Of a stretch of DNA of 60,252 bases, positions 26,511-34,661 are shown piece by piece. The DNA lies in contig JAJYFU010000004.1 of the NCBI GenBank assembly GCA_021790795.1, positions 1 through 60,252 on the forward strand, written 5' to 3'. The DNA is from Pseudomonadota bacterium (GTDB lineage: Bacteria; Pseudomonadota; Gammaproteobacteria; Steroidobacterales; Steroidobacteraceae). A program made the position numbers and the translations under genes. The notes under the pieces were generated by a model. It was given only the letters and a program-made list of their open reading frames with translations, did not search any database and was not told the DNA's origin. Positions within the stretch are counted from its first letter, which is position 1. Every line of letters begins with the position of its first letter.

Positions 26511-27383
26511 ATGACCGCGGACGGTGCATCGATCCGGGCGGGCCGGGCCTCGCGAGACCGCCTGCTGGCGATGCTGTTCGTGGCGACGCTGCTGCATGGG
26601 CTGCTGATTCTCGGCATCACCTTCAAGACGCCGCTGTCCGGCGGGCGCGGCGCGCCCGGCTTGCGCGTGCTCTTGGTATCGGACCGGCTGCCGCCGGCCA
26701 AGCGCAATGCCACGGCCACCTACCTTGCGCAGCGCACGCAGCTGGGGGCCGGCAATACACGCCGCGCCGTGCAGCCGAGCGTGCCGGCGCTGCGGCCTGC
26801 TCTGCCGCCCGGCCACCGGAGCGCACACGATGCCGCCGCGCCGCCGGGCCGGCCGGCGCGGGGCGGCGCGGAGCAAGTGTTGACCACCACCGGCTGGAGC
26901 ACCCGGGTTACCTACCGCATCAGCAGCTCGCCGGGAACGCTTGCCGGAGTGCTTGCGCCGGGCGGGGGCGGTGCCTTGGGCGCGCGCGCCAGCCGCCCCG
27001 CCCGCCTGCAGGGCCCGCGGCGACAGTTGTGGGTCAGCCCGGACACCCGCTCATCGCTCGTGGCCCCCTACCTGGTGGCCTGGCGGCGCAAGGTCGAGCG
27101 GATCGGAACCCTGAATTTCCCGGCCGCCGCACGCGAGGCGGCACCACACACCGCGCCGATCATCGAAGTGGCGGTCGCGTCCGATGGGCGCCTGGTGGAC
27201 GCGCAGATCCGCCGCTCCAGCGGCGATCCCGCGCTGGACCACGCTGCGCTCGCAATTTTGCGGATGGCGAGCCCCTTCGATCCCTTCCCGCCGAAGCTGG
27301 CGCGCCGCTACCGCGTGCTGCGATTCACGTATGAATGGCAATTCCAGGGCGGACGGGTCCGAGGATCGGTCACCGCGCCTTGA
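26511..27383 (+). CDS. TonB-family energy transducer protein
   Basis: TonB-like protein of 290 residues. It has one N-terminal membrane helix (LLAMLFVATLLHGLLILGIT, with the characteristic His) and an Ala/Pro/Arg-rich periplasmic spacer. The C-terminal TonB domain (about 180-285) shows VERIGTLNFPAAAREA, IIEVAVASDGRLVDAQIRRS and SGDPALDHAALAILRMASPF. It occupies the place of tonB3 (PA0406) of P. aeruginosa, where a role in pilus function has been described. No ExbB/ExbD genes are adjacent. It starts 10 bp after gshB. Confidence 0.88.
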   Translation: MTADGASIRAGRASRDRLLAMLFVATLLHGLLILGITFKTPLSGGRGAPGLRVLLVSDRLPPAKRNATATYLAQRTQLGAGNTRRAVQPSVPALRPALPPGHRSAHDAAAPPGRPARGGAEQVLTTTGWSTRVTYRISSSPGTLAGVLAPGGGGALGARASRPARLQGPRRQLWVSPDTRSSLVAPYLVAWRRKVERIGTLNFPAAAREAAPHTAPIIEVAVASDGRLVDAQIRRSSGDPALDHAALAILRMASPFDPFPPKLARRYRVLRFTYEWQFQGGRVRGSVTAP

Positions 27384-27415
27384 GGCGCGCCGCGCCGATC
27401 CCCATACTGGAGCCC

Positions 27416-28078
27416 ATGGGCGAACATAGCGGCAAACCGGACGACACCGCCGAGACTGCGGTCGAGTCTCCGGAAGAGACGGAGCAAGAAAGGGCGGGCG
27501 AGAGCGGCCCCGGCCCGTCCGACTTTGCCAGCCTCACCAATCATCTGCTGATCGCGATGCCCTCGCTGAGCGATCCGAACTTCATGCAGACGGTGGCGTT
27601 GATCTGTGAGCATACCGATCGCGGCGCCCTCGGCATCGTTCTCAACAAGCCGATGCCGATGCGTCTCTCGGACGTGCTCTCGCAAATGCAGATCACGCCC
27701 TCGAGCGAGATCATCGCGGAGCAACCCGTGCTGCGCGGCGGTCCGGTTCACACCGACCGGGGCTTCGTGCTGCATCGTCCGGGCGGTCAGTGGGACCACA
27801 CCCACAAGGTATCGGACACCATCCAGGTGACGACTTCGCGCGACGTGCTGGCGGCCATGGCCCGCGGAGAAGGACCGGCGGACGCGTTCATCGCCTTGGG
27901 CTACGCCGGCTGGGAGGCCGGCCAGCTCGAGCGGGAGATCCTCGAGAACGCGTGGATTTCGGTCCCCGTCGATGCCCGGGTGGTTTTCGATCTGCCGTTC
28001 AGCGAGCGCTGGAGCGGCGCATGGCAGCTGCTCGGAGTGGAAGTCGGCCAGCTGAGCCTCACCGCCGGGCATGCCTGA
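27416..28078 (+). CDS. YqgE/AlgH family protein
   Basis: Protein of 220 residues of unknown biochemical role (AlgH/DUF179). The first 45 residues form an acidic, probably disordered extension. The conserved domain follows: LTNHLLIAMPSLSDPNFMQT, LICEHTDRGALGIVLNKPM, LRGGPVHTDRGFVLHR and ALGYAGWEAGQLEREILENA, then the W-rich end. The start is the ATG at 27416, preceded by TGGAG. Its stop overlaps ruvX by 8 bp, the usual yqgE-ruvX pairing. Confidence 0.93.
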   Translation: MGEHSGKPDDTAETAVESPEETEQERAGESGPGPSDFASLTNHLLIAMPSLSDPNFMQTVALICEHTDRGALGIVLNKPMPMRLSDVLSQMQITPSSEIIAEQPVLRGGPVHTDRGFVLHRPGGQWDHTHKVSDTIQVTTSRDVLAAMARGEGPADAFIALGYAGWEAGQLEREILENAWISVPVDARVVFDLPFSERWSGAWQLLGVEVGQLSLTAGHA

Positions 28079-28520
28079 GCCGGTCCAGCGCATTCTCGCC
28101 TTCGACTTCGGACTCCAACGCATCGGCATTGCCATTGGAGACACCCTGACGAGGACGGCCGCGCCGCGCCCGGCGACCGCCGCTCGCGCAGGCGAGCCCG
28201 ATTGGGAGTCGATCGAACGTGAGGTGCGCGCGTTCAGTCCCGGCCGGCTGGTGGTCGGCGCCCCGTATAATACCGACGGCACCGCGGGCGCATTGATGCC
28301 GAGCGCGCGGCGTTTCGCAAGCGAGTTGCGCCGCCGCTTCGCGCTGCCGGTCAGCCTGATCGATGAGCGCTTCTCCTCCCTCGAGGCGAGTGCGGCGCTC
28401 AAGGGGCAGCGCGCGCGAGGCGAGCGGCGGCGCATGCGGCGCGAGCACATCGACAGTGCCGCCGCCGCGGTGATCCTGGAGCGGTGGCTGTCTGGAGAGC
28501 CTGGAGAAGAACTGCAATGA
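28071..28520 (+). CDS. ruvX: Putative pre-16S rRNA nuclease / Holliday junction resolvase-like YqgF
   Basis: RNase H-fold protein of 149 residues, implicated in 16S rRNA 5'-end maturation. Motifs: ILAFDFGLQRIGIAIGDTLT (first catalytic Asp), LVVGAPYNTDGTAG, VSLIDERFSSLEA (Glu) and HIDSAAAAVILERWL (Asp). The YNTDGTAG segment replaces the common LNMDGT form. It overlaps yqgE by 8 bp. Its TGA overlaps the ATG of a 25-codon ORF. Confidence 0.93.
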   Translation: MPEPVQRILAFDFGLQRIGIAIGDTLTRTAAPRPATAARAGEPDWESIEREVRAFSPGRLVVGAPYNTDGTAGALMPSARRFASELRRRFALPVSLIDERFSSLEASAALKGQRARGERRRMRREHIDSAAAAVILERWLSGEPGEELQ

Positions 28521-28594
28521 TCACGACCATCCCGGCCGGTCGCGGCGCACCTCCGATCTGCACGGCCCACACCGGCGCGCCGGAGGCCGCATGA
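28517..28594 (+). CDS. 25-codon ORF coupled between ruvX and pyrB (possible leader peptide)
   Basis: An ATG at 28517 overlaps the ruvX stop (ATGA). Its reading frame (MITTIPAGRG..., 25 codons, with one Cys and three Pro) ends in a TGA that overlaps the pyrB ATG, again as ATGA. The whole gap is therefore translated without untranslated bases. In Pseudomonas this position holds pyrR, which is missing here. It may be a leader peptide that couples pyrB translation to ruvX, or simply a chance frame. No attenuator hairpin with a U tract is seen before pyrB. Confidence 0.45.
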   Translation: MITTIPAGRGAPPICTAHTGAPEAA

Positions 28595-29547
28595 ACGAAC
28601 AACAGCGCGCCGACGGCTCGCTGCGCCACCTCATCACGCTCGAGAATCTGCCGCGGCCGTTGCTCGAGCGGCTGCTCGATCACGCCCAGAGCCTGGCGCG
28701 TCCGCTCGGCGCGCGCGCGCCGGTCAGCCGCGCCCTTGCCGGCTGCACCGTCGCGAACCTGTTCACCGAGCCCTCGACGCGCACCCGCGTCTCGTTCGAG
28801 CTTGCCGCGAAACGCCTTGGGGCGGACGTGGTGAATCTGGAAGTCCAGCTGTCCTCGCGCGTCAAGGGCGAGAGCATGCTCGATACCGTGTTCACTCTGC
28901 AGTCGCTGCACATCGATGCGCTGGTGATCCGCGATGCCGAGCCGGGGGTGCCGAGCACGGTCGCGGCGCACGTCGCCCCGCATGTGAGTGTGTTGTCGGC
29001 CGGAGAGGCGCACGTATCGCACCCGACTCAGGGTTTGCTCGACGCGCTGACCATCCGCCAACACAAGCCGAGCTTCGAGACGCTGAGCATCGCCGTCGTC
29101 GGCGACATCCGCCACTCGCGGGTGGCGCGCTCGGCCTTCCACGTCTTCCGCGCTCTCGGGGTGGCGGACCTGCGCATCGTGGCGCCTCCGCCGCTGATGC
29201 CCGAGCCCGGGGAATTTTCCGGCTGCGCGCGCCATACCGCGCTCGAGAGCGGCCTGAAGGATGTTGACGTAGTGATGATGCTGCGCATTCAGACCGAGCG
29301 CATGGCGCAGGCGGACCTCCCGGATGCGGATCATTACTACACCAGCTATGGACTGACGCCCGAGCGACTGGCGCTGGCCCGACCGGATGCGATCGTCATG
29401 CATCCGCAGCCCATGAACCGCGGCATCGAGATCGCGTCGGAAGTGGCCGATGGCCCCCAATCGGTCATCCGGGACCAGGTGCGCAACGGCGTCGCCGTGC
29501 GCATGGCCGTACTGAGCGAGGTACTCGCCTGGAGGAGCGCAGGATGA
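28591..29547 (+). CDS. pyrB: Aspartate carbamoyltransferase catalytic subunit
   Basis: Condenses carbamoyl phosphate and aspartate, the first committed step of pyrimidine synthesis. The 318-residue protein shows the carbamoyl-phosphate site FTEPSTRTRVSFELAAKRLG, SRVKGESMLDT, GEAHVSHPTQGLLDALTIR, VVGDIRHSRVARSAFHVF and HPQPMNRGIEI. Neither pyrI nor the inactive dihydroorotase partner gene (pyrC') that follows pyrB in Pseudomonas is present. The next gene, a PyrK-like protein, overlaps its stop by 4 bp. Confidence 0.96.
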   Translation: MNEQQRADGSLRHLITLENLPRPLLERLLDHAQSLARPLGARAPVSRALAGCTVANLFTEPSTRTRVSFELAAKRLGADVVNLEVQLSSRVKGESMLDTVFTLQSLHIDALVIRDAEPGVPSTVAAHVAPHVSVLSAGEAHVSHPTQGLLDALTIRQHKPSFETLSIAVVGDIRHSRVARSAFHVFRALGVADLRIVAPPPLMPEPGEFSGCARHTALESGLKDVDVVMMLRIQTERMAQADLPDADHYYTSYGLTPERLALARPDAIVMHPQPMNRGIEIASEVADGPQSVIRDQVRNGVAVRMAVLSEVLAWRSAG

Positions 29548-30419
29548 CGCCCGGCATGCGCGGCACGCTGCATCTGGAAGACGCCCGGGTCCTCAGCCAC
29601 ACGTCCTTCGAGGCGCAACAGTTCGTGCTGCGCCTCGCGGCGCCGGCCTGCGCGGCGCACGCGCAGCCGGGCAGCTTCGTCCATCTGACCTGCGATCCCG
29701 CCATTCCGCTGCGCCGGCCGCTGTCGATCATGCGCGCCGATGCCCGAGCCGGCTGGATCGACCTGCTGTACAAGATTGTCGGTCCGGGCCTGCAGGCGCT
29801 TGCCGCGCGCAAACGGGGCGACGTCGTGAGTGTCATCGGCCCGATCGGCACGCCGTTCATGCCGCATCCCGAGCGCCCGCGCGCGGTGTTGATCGGCGGC
29901 GGCGTCGGGATCCCGCCCATGATCTTTCTCGCCGAACGCTTTCAGGAGCGGCCCGAGGACCAGTACCGCCCGCTGGTGCTGATGGGCTCGGAGATCCCCT
30001 TCCCGTTTCATCCGCGCCCAGCGGCGATTCCGGTGGCGGGGCTGCCCGCGCAGGCCAGCGCGTGCCTGCCGCTGCTCGAGGATTGGGGCATTCCCAGCCG
30101 GCTGGCGAGCCGCGCGGGTCTGCCGGGTTGCTTCGACGGCTACGTGACCGAGCTCGCCGGGCAATGGCTCGCGACACTCGCGCCGCAGGCGCTGGCCGAG
30201 GTGGAGTTGTTCGCCTGCGGGCCGACCCCCATGCTGGCGGCGGCGGCTCAGTTGGCCCGCCGCCATGGCGTACCCTGTCAGGTCTCGCTCGAGGAATTCA
30301 TGGCCTGCGGAGTCGGCGGCTGCGCCGGCTGCACCGTGCGGGTGCGCACCGCTGAAGGCGATGCCATGAAGCGCGTGTGCGTGGACGGCCCGGTGTTCGA
30401 TGCTCTGAAGGTGTTTTGA
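29544..30419 (+). CDS. PyrK-like FAD/[2Fe-2S] electron-transfer protein
   Basis: Ferredoxin-reductase-family protein of 291 residues. The N-terminal flavin-binding barrel carries RRPLSIMRADARAGWIDLLY, and the NAD-binding domain begins VLIGGGVGIPPMIFLAERF. The C-terminus has the PyrK [2Fe-2S] cysteine cluster: SLEEFMACGVGGCAGCTVRV and then KRVCVDGPVF. PyrK normally pairs with a PyrDB dihydroorotate dehydrogenase to pass electrons to NAD+, but no pyrD is next to it. Its start overlaps the pyrB stop (ATGA), which ties it to pyrimidine synthesis. The partner is unknown. Confidence 0.85.
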   Translation: MTPGMRGTLHLEDARVLSHTSFEAQQFVLRLAAPACAAHAQPGSFVHLTCDPAIPLRRPLSIMRADARAGWIDLLYKIVGPGLQALAARKRGDVVSVIGPIGTPFMPHPERPRAVLIGGGVGIPPMIFLAERFQERPEDQYRPLVLMGSEIPFPFHPRPAAIPVAGLPAQASACLPLLEDWGIPSRLASRAGLPGCFDGYVTELAGQWLATLAPQALAEVELFACGPTPMLAAAAQLARRHGVPCQVSLEEFMACGVGGCAGCTVRVRTAEGDAMKRVCVDGPVFDALKVF

Positions 30420-30435
30420 GAGGGCCGCGGCGGTC

Positions 30436-31566
30436 TCACCCAAAGTTGATCTTCGCCTCGAGATTGGCGCGCGAATCGGCGTTGGCGAGCGCATCGGCCA
30501 GCTCGACCTTGCCCTGTCGATAAAGCTCGAGCAACGCCGTGTCGAAGCTCTGGATGCCCTGCTCGGCGCTGGCCGCGAGCGCCTCCTTCACCCCGACGAT
30601 GTCGCCCTTGTTGATCCGATCGGAGATATGCGGCGTATTGAGCAGCACCTCGACGGCCGCCACACGCCGCCCGTCCTTGCCCATCACCAACCTTTGCGAC
30701 AGGATGCCGCGCAGGTATTGCGAAAGATCCAGGAAGATCTGCGCATGCTGCTCGGGCGGGAACATGTTGATGATCCGATCCAGGGTCTGCGCGCAATTGT
30801 TGGCATGCAGGGTCGCGAGCACCAGATGCCCGGTGCCGCCGAGGTGGATCGCCGCCTCCATGCTCTCGCGGTCGCGGATTTCCCCGACCAGTATCACATC
30901 GGGCGCGGCGCGCAGCGCGCCCCGCAGCGCGTGCGCGAACGACCTGGTATCCAGCCCCACTTCGCGCTGATTGACGATCGAGCGCTTGTTGGTATGCAGG
31001 AATTCTATCGGATCCTCGATGGTCAGGATGTGATCCGAGCACGTCTCGTTGCGCAGATTGATCATGGCCGCGAGCGTGGTCGATTTGCCCGAGCCGGCCG
31101 CGCCGACCACGAGCACCAGGCCGCGCTTGTGCAGCACCAGATCGCCCGCCGCGTCGGGAACGCCCAGGGTCTCGAGGCGGGGCATCTCGGCGGTGATGTA
31201 GCGCAACACCACCGCTGGGAAACCACGCTGCATGAACACGTTGACGCGGAAGCGGCCGAGGCCGGGCTCGGAGACGGCGAAATCCAGCTCCAGCTCGCGC
31301 GCAAATTGCTCGCGCTGCTCGCCAGTCATCAGCGCCAGGGCCGCCTGGCGCACCATCTGCGGCGTCAGCACCTGCTTGTTGATCGGGTAGATCTGACCCT
31401 CGATCTTGATCTTGATGGGCGCGTTGCTGGTGAAGAACAGGTCGGACGCCTTGCGATCGACCATGAGCTTGAACAGCGGCTGGGCTTTGATCTGCGGCGT
31501 CGCTCCAGCCGTCGCGGTTTCGGCCGCCGGCGGGGACTCTCCTGCGCCCGCGGTTGCTTCGGTCAC
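30436..31566 (-). CDS. Third PilT/PilU-family ATPase (PilU paralog)
   Basis: Hexameric secretion-type ATPase of 376 residues, closest in layout to PilU. It begins with an Ala/Thr/Glu-rich stretch of about 27 residues, then LFKLMVDRKASDLFFTSNAP. It has Walker A VVGAAGSGKSTTLAAM, an Asp box (TIEDPIEFLHTNKRSIV), Walker B APDVILVGEIRD and the His box HLVLATLHANNCAQT. The PilT retraction signature AIRNLIRE is replaced by HISDRINKGD. The start is a GTG overlapping the pilU stop (GTGA). P. aeruginosa has only pilT and pilU here, so this looks like a duplicated PilU with its own role. Confidence 0.9.
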   Translation of the reverse strand: MTEATAGAGESPPAAETATAGATPQIKAQPLFKLMVDRKASDLFFTSNAPIKIKIEGQIYPINKQVLTPQMVRQAALALMTGEQREQFARELELDFAVSEPGLGRFRVNVFMQRGFPAVVLRYITAEMPRLETLGVPDAAGDLVLHKRGLVLVVGAAGSGKSTTLAAMINLRNETCSDHILTIEDPIEFLHTNKRSIVNQREVGLDTRSFAHALRGALRAAPDVILVGEIRDRESMEAAIHLGGTGHLVLATLHANNCAQTLDRIINMFPPEQHAQIFLDLSQYLRGILSQRLVMGKDGRRVAAVEVLLNTPHISDRINKGDIVGVKEALAASAEQGIQSFDTALLELYRQGKVELADALANADSRANLEAKINFG

Positions 31567-32714
31567 GACTTGCCGCCCTCTTCATCACCCATGATCGTGA
31601 GACTCCCGTCGTCGATCGTCGGGCTCTGTCGATGGCCTTCGAGCTTCACCCGCAACCTGAGCTCGTTCTTCGAGTCGGCGTTGCGCAGCGCGTCCTCGTA
31701 TGAGATGAATCCGGACTCGTACAGCTCGAACAGCGATTGATCGAAGGTCTTCATGCCGAGTCGGTTCGAGCGCGCCATGACGTCGCGTATCTTGACCACT
31801 TCGCCCTTGAAGATCAGATCCTGAATCAGCGGCGAGTTGAGCATGATTTCCATCGCGGCGATGCGCCCGGACGCGCCCTCGCGCGGCACCAGCCGCTGCG
31901 AAATGAACGCGCGGATGTTCAACGACAGGTCCATCAACACCTGCTCACGCCGCTCGTCGGGGAAGAAATTGATGATCCGGTCGAGAGCCTGGTTGGCGTT
32001 GTTGGCGTGCAGAGTGGAGAACACCAGATGGCCGGTCTCGGCGAACTGCACGGCGAATTCCATGGTCTGGCGGTCGCGGATCTCGCCGATGTAAATCACG
32101 TCCGGCGCCTGGCGCAGCACGTTCTTCAGCGCCACCTCCCACGATTCGGTGTCGACGCCGATATCGCGATGCGTGACGACGCAGCCTTGGTGCTGGTGAA
32201 TGAACTCGACCGGGTCCTCCACCGTCACGATGTGCCCGCGGGTCTTCTGGTTGCGGTAGCCGACCATGGCGGCGAGGGTGGTCGATTTGCCCGAGCCGGT
32301 GCCCCCGACCACCACGACGAGGCCGCGCTTGGAGAGCGACAGCTCCTTGAGTATCGGCGGCAGATCGAGGTCCTCGAAGGTCGGGATCTTGGAATTGATC
32401 ATGCGGATGACGCAGCCGACCGCGCTCTGCTGCACGAAGGCGCTGACGCGGAACCGGCCGATGCCCGCCGGGGCGATCGCGAAATTGCATTCCTTGGTCG
32501 CGTCGAACTCGCGCGTCTGCCGATCGTTCATCAGCGAGCGGACCAGAGTCGCCGACTGTTCGCCGGTGAGGACCCGCTCGCTCTGCGGCCGCACCTCTCC
32601 GTCGACCTTCAGCGCGGGCGGAAAGCCCGCGGTCAGGAATAGATCCGAGGCCTTCTTCTCGATCATCCGCCGCAGCAGATCGTGAATGAGCTTGATGGCT
32701 TGATCACGGTCCAT
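31563..32714 (-). CDS. pilU: Type IV pilus retraction ATPase PilU
   Basis: PilT-dependent retraction ATPase. The 383-residue protein shows RRMIEKKASDLFLTAGFPPA, Walker A VVGGTGSGKSTTLAAMVGYR, the PilU-typical VEFIHQHQGCVVTHRDIGVD, Walker B APDVIYIGEIRD and HLVFSTLHANNANQALDRII, with the PilU end region DALRNADSKNELRLRVKLE. The ATG at 32714 fits the family N-terminus. The gene lies 81 bp after pilT and is coupled to the third ATPase. Confidence 0.94.
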   Translation of the reverse strand: MDRDQAIKLIHDLLRRMIEKKASDLFLTAGFPPALKVDGEVRPQSERVLTGEQSATLVRSLMNDRQTREFDATKECNFAIAPAGIGRFRVSAFVQQSAVGCVIRMINSKIPTFEDLDLPPILKELSLSKRGLVVVVGGTGSGKSTTLAAMVGYRNQKTRGHIVTVEDPVEFIHQHQGCVVTHRDIGVDTESWEVALKNVLRQAPDVIYIGEIRDRQTMEFAVQFAETGHLVFSTLHANNANQALDRIINFFPDERREQVLMDLSLNIRAFISQRLVPREGASGRIAAMEIMLNSPLIQDLIFKGEVVKIRDVMARSNRLGMKTFDQSLFELYESGFISYEDALRNADSKNELRLRVKLEGHRQSPTIDDGSLTIMGDEEGGKS

Positions 32715-32795
32715 GGAACTTCCCCCTGCGAGACTAGCCGACTCTGGGCCGTTCACACCAGCGGCGCCGGCTCCGCGGCCGCCGGATCGACGGCA

Positions 32796-33833
32796 TCACA
32801 GACTATCCTTATTCTGCGCCTTGAAGCGCGCTTCTTCCTTGCTGACCAGCCCCTTGGACAGCAGCTCGGCCAGACACTGGTCCAGGGTCTGCATGCCCTG
32901 AGCCTGGCCGGTCTGGATCGCCGAGTACATCTGGGCGATCTTGCCTTCGCGGATCAGATTGCGGATTGCCGGAGTCCCGATCATGATCTCGTGCGCGGCG
33001 ATGCGTCCCCCGCCGATGCGCTTCAGCAATGTCTGCGAGATCACCGCCCGAAGCGATTCAGAGAGCATCGAGCGCACCATGTCCTTCTCGGCCGCCGGGA
33101 ACACGTCCACCACGCGGTCGATGGTCTTGGCCGCCGAGCTGGTGTGCAGCGTGCCGAACACCAGGTGGCCGGTCTCGGCCGCCGTCAGCGCGAGCCGGAT
33201 GGTTTCCAGGTCGCGCATTTCCCCGACCAGCACCACGTCCGGGTCCTCGCGCAGCGCCGAGCGCAGCGCCTCGCTGAAGCCCAACGTATCGCGGTGGACC
33301 TCGCGCTGATTGACCAGGCAACGCTTCGATTCGTGCACGAACTCGATCGGATCCTCGATGGTGATGATGTGGTCCGGACGGTTGTCGTTGCAGTGATCGA
33401 CCATCGCGGCGAGCGTCGTCGACTTGCCCGAGCCGGTCGGACCGGTCACCAGCACCAGGCCGCGCGGCAGCATGCACAGGTCGCGGAAGATCTTTGGCGC
33501 ATTGAGCTCGTCGAGTGACTGGATGCCCGAGGGAATCGTACGGAAAACCGCGCCGGCGCCGCGGTTCTGGTTGAACGCGTTGACGCGAAAGCGCGCCAGT
33601 TTCGGAATCTCGAAGGAGAAATCAGTCTCGAAGAACTCCTCGAACGCCTTGCGCTGCTTGTCGTTCATGATGTCATACACCATGCTGTGCACTTCCTTGT
33701 GCGCCAGCGGCGGCATATTGATGCGCTTCATGTCACCGTCTACGCGGATCATGGGCGGCACACCGGCGGACAGGTGCAGGTCCGAGGCGTTGTTCTTGAC
33801 GGCGAAAGCCAGTAGTTGCGCGATATCGACCAT
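32796..33833 (-). CDS. pilT: Type IV pilus retraction motor PilT
   Basis: Hexameric ATPase that depolymerises pili and powers twitching. The 345-residue protein starts MVDIAQLLAFAVKNNASDLH. It has Walker A VTGPTGSGKSTTLAAMVDHC, an Asp box (TIEDPIEFVHESKRCLVNQR), Walker B DPDVVLVGEMRD, the His box HLVFGTLHTSSAAKTIDRVV and the retraction signature AIRNLIREGK near the C-terminus. It is divergent from yggS with 82 bp between, in which a TATACT (minus) and a TATAAC (plus) overlap at 33888-33895. Confidence 0.97.
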   Translation of the reverse strand: MVDIAQLLAFAVKNNASDLHLSAGVPPMIRVDGDMKRINMPPLAHKEVHSMVYDIMNDKQRKAFEEFFETDFSFEIPKLARFRVNAFNQNRGAGAVFRTIPSGIQSLDELNAPKIFRDLCMLPRGLVLVTGPTGSGKSTTLAAMVDHCNDNRPDHIITIEDPIEFVHESKRCLVNQREVHRDTLGFSEALRSALREDPDVVLVGEMRDLETIRLALTAAETGHLVFGTLHTSSAAKTIDRVVDVFPAAEKDMVRSMLSESLRAVISQTLLKRIGGGRIAAHEIMIGTPAIRNLIREGKIAQMYSAIQTGQAQGMQTLDQCLAELLSKGLVSKEEARFKAQNKDSL

Positions 33834-33915
33834 CGGGACTCCGATCGGCGGCGATTGCGGCGCAGCCGGCGCCTGGCCGTCCGGCGGAGTATAACGGAGA
33901 GGTTCGGCGGGCTAT

Positions 33916-34620
33916 ATGTTACGGGCTTCGCAGAATTTACCGCTGCGCCTGCGCGCGGTGCGTGAGCGGATCGCCGCGGCTGCGGCCCGCGCGAATCGTT
34001 CTGTGTCCGAGATCACACTTCTGGCCGTGTCCAAGGCTCAGCCGGTTGACATGCTGCGCGCACTTGTCTCCCTGGAGGTACACGACTTCGGTGAGAGCTA
34101 CCTCAACGAGGCCGTGGGCAAGCTCGACGCGCTCGCGGCACTGCCGCTCAGCTGGCACTTCGTCGGGCGGCTGCAGGCCAATAAGACCCGCATCATCGCC
34201 GAGCGCTTCCAGTGGGTCCATGGATTGGACCGGCTGCACATCGCCGAGCGGCTCTCGGCGCAGCGGCCGTTCCATGCCCCGCCCCTCCAGGTGTGCATCC
34301 AAGTCAATCTCGCCGAGGAAGCCAGCAAGGGCGGCGTGCCGCCCTCCGAACTGGGCGAGCTCGCCCGCGCGGTGGCGACGCTGCCGCGGCTGCGCCTGCG
34401 GGGCCTCATGTGCCTGCCCCCGGCGGAGTCGGATCCGGCGCGTCAGCGAGCCTGGTTCGCACGACTGCGGGCGCTGCGCGACACGTTGAACGAGCAAGGC
34501 GGGCGGCTGGACACGCTCTCGATGGGAATGAGCGCTGATTTCGAGAGCGCCATTCTCGAGGGTGCGACCCTGGTGCGCATCGGCTCGGCCCTGTTCGGGC
34601 CGCGCCCTGCGCGCGCATGA
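33916..34620 (+). CDS. yggS: PLP homeostasis protein YggS
   Basis: Pyridoxal-phosphate-binding alanine-racemase-fold protein involved in vitamin B6 balance. The 234-residue protein has ITLLAVSKAQPVDMLRALVS (PLP lysine in AVSK), FGESYLNEAVGKLDAL, SWHFVGRLQANKTRIIAERF, VCIQVNLAEEASKGGVPPSE, RGLMCLPP, LSMGMSADFESAILEGATLV and RIGSALFG. Its TGA overlaps an ATG in the proC frame. The yggS-proC-yggT order is conserved in Gammaproteobacteria. Confidence 0.95.
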   Translation: MLRASQNLPLRLRAVRERIAAAAARANRSVSEITLLAVSKAQPVDMLRALVSLEVHDFGESYLNEAVGKLDALAALPLSWHFVGRLQANKTRIIAERFQWVHGLDRLHIAERLSAQRPFHAPPLQVCIQVNLAEEASKGGVPPSELGELARAVATLPRLRLRGLMCLPPAESDPARQRAWFARLRALRDTLNEQGGRLDTLSMGMSADFESAILEGATLVRIGSALFGPRPARA

Positions 34621-34661
34621 ACCCAGCGCACGCGCGGGTCAGCGGCTACAATGCCCAACCC

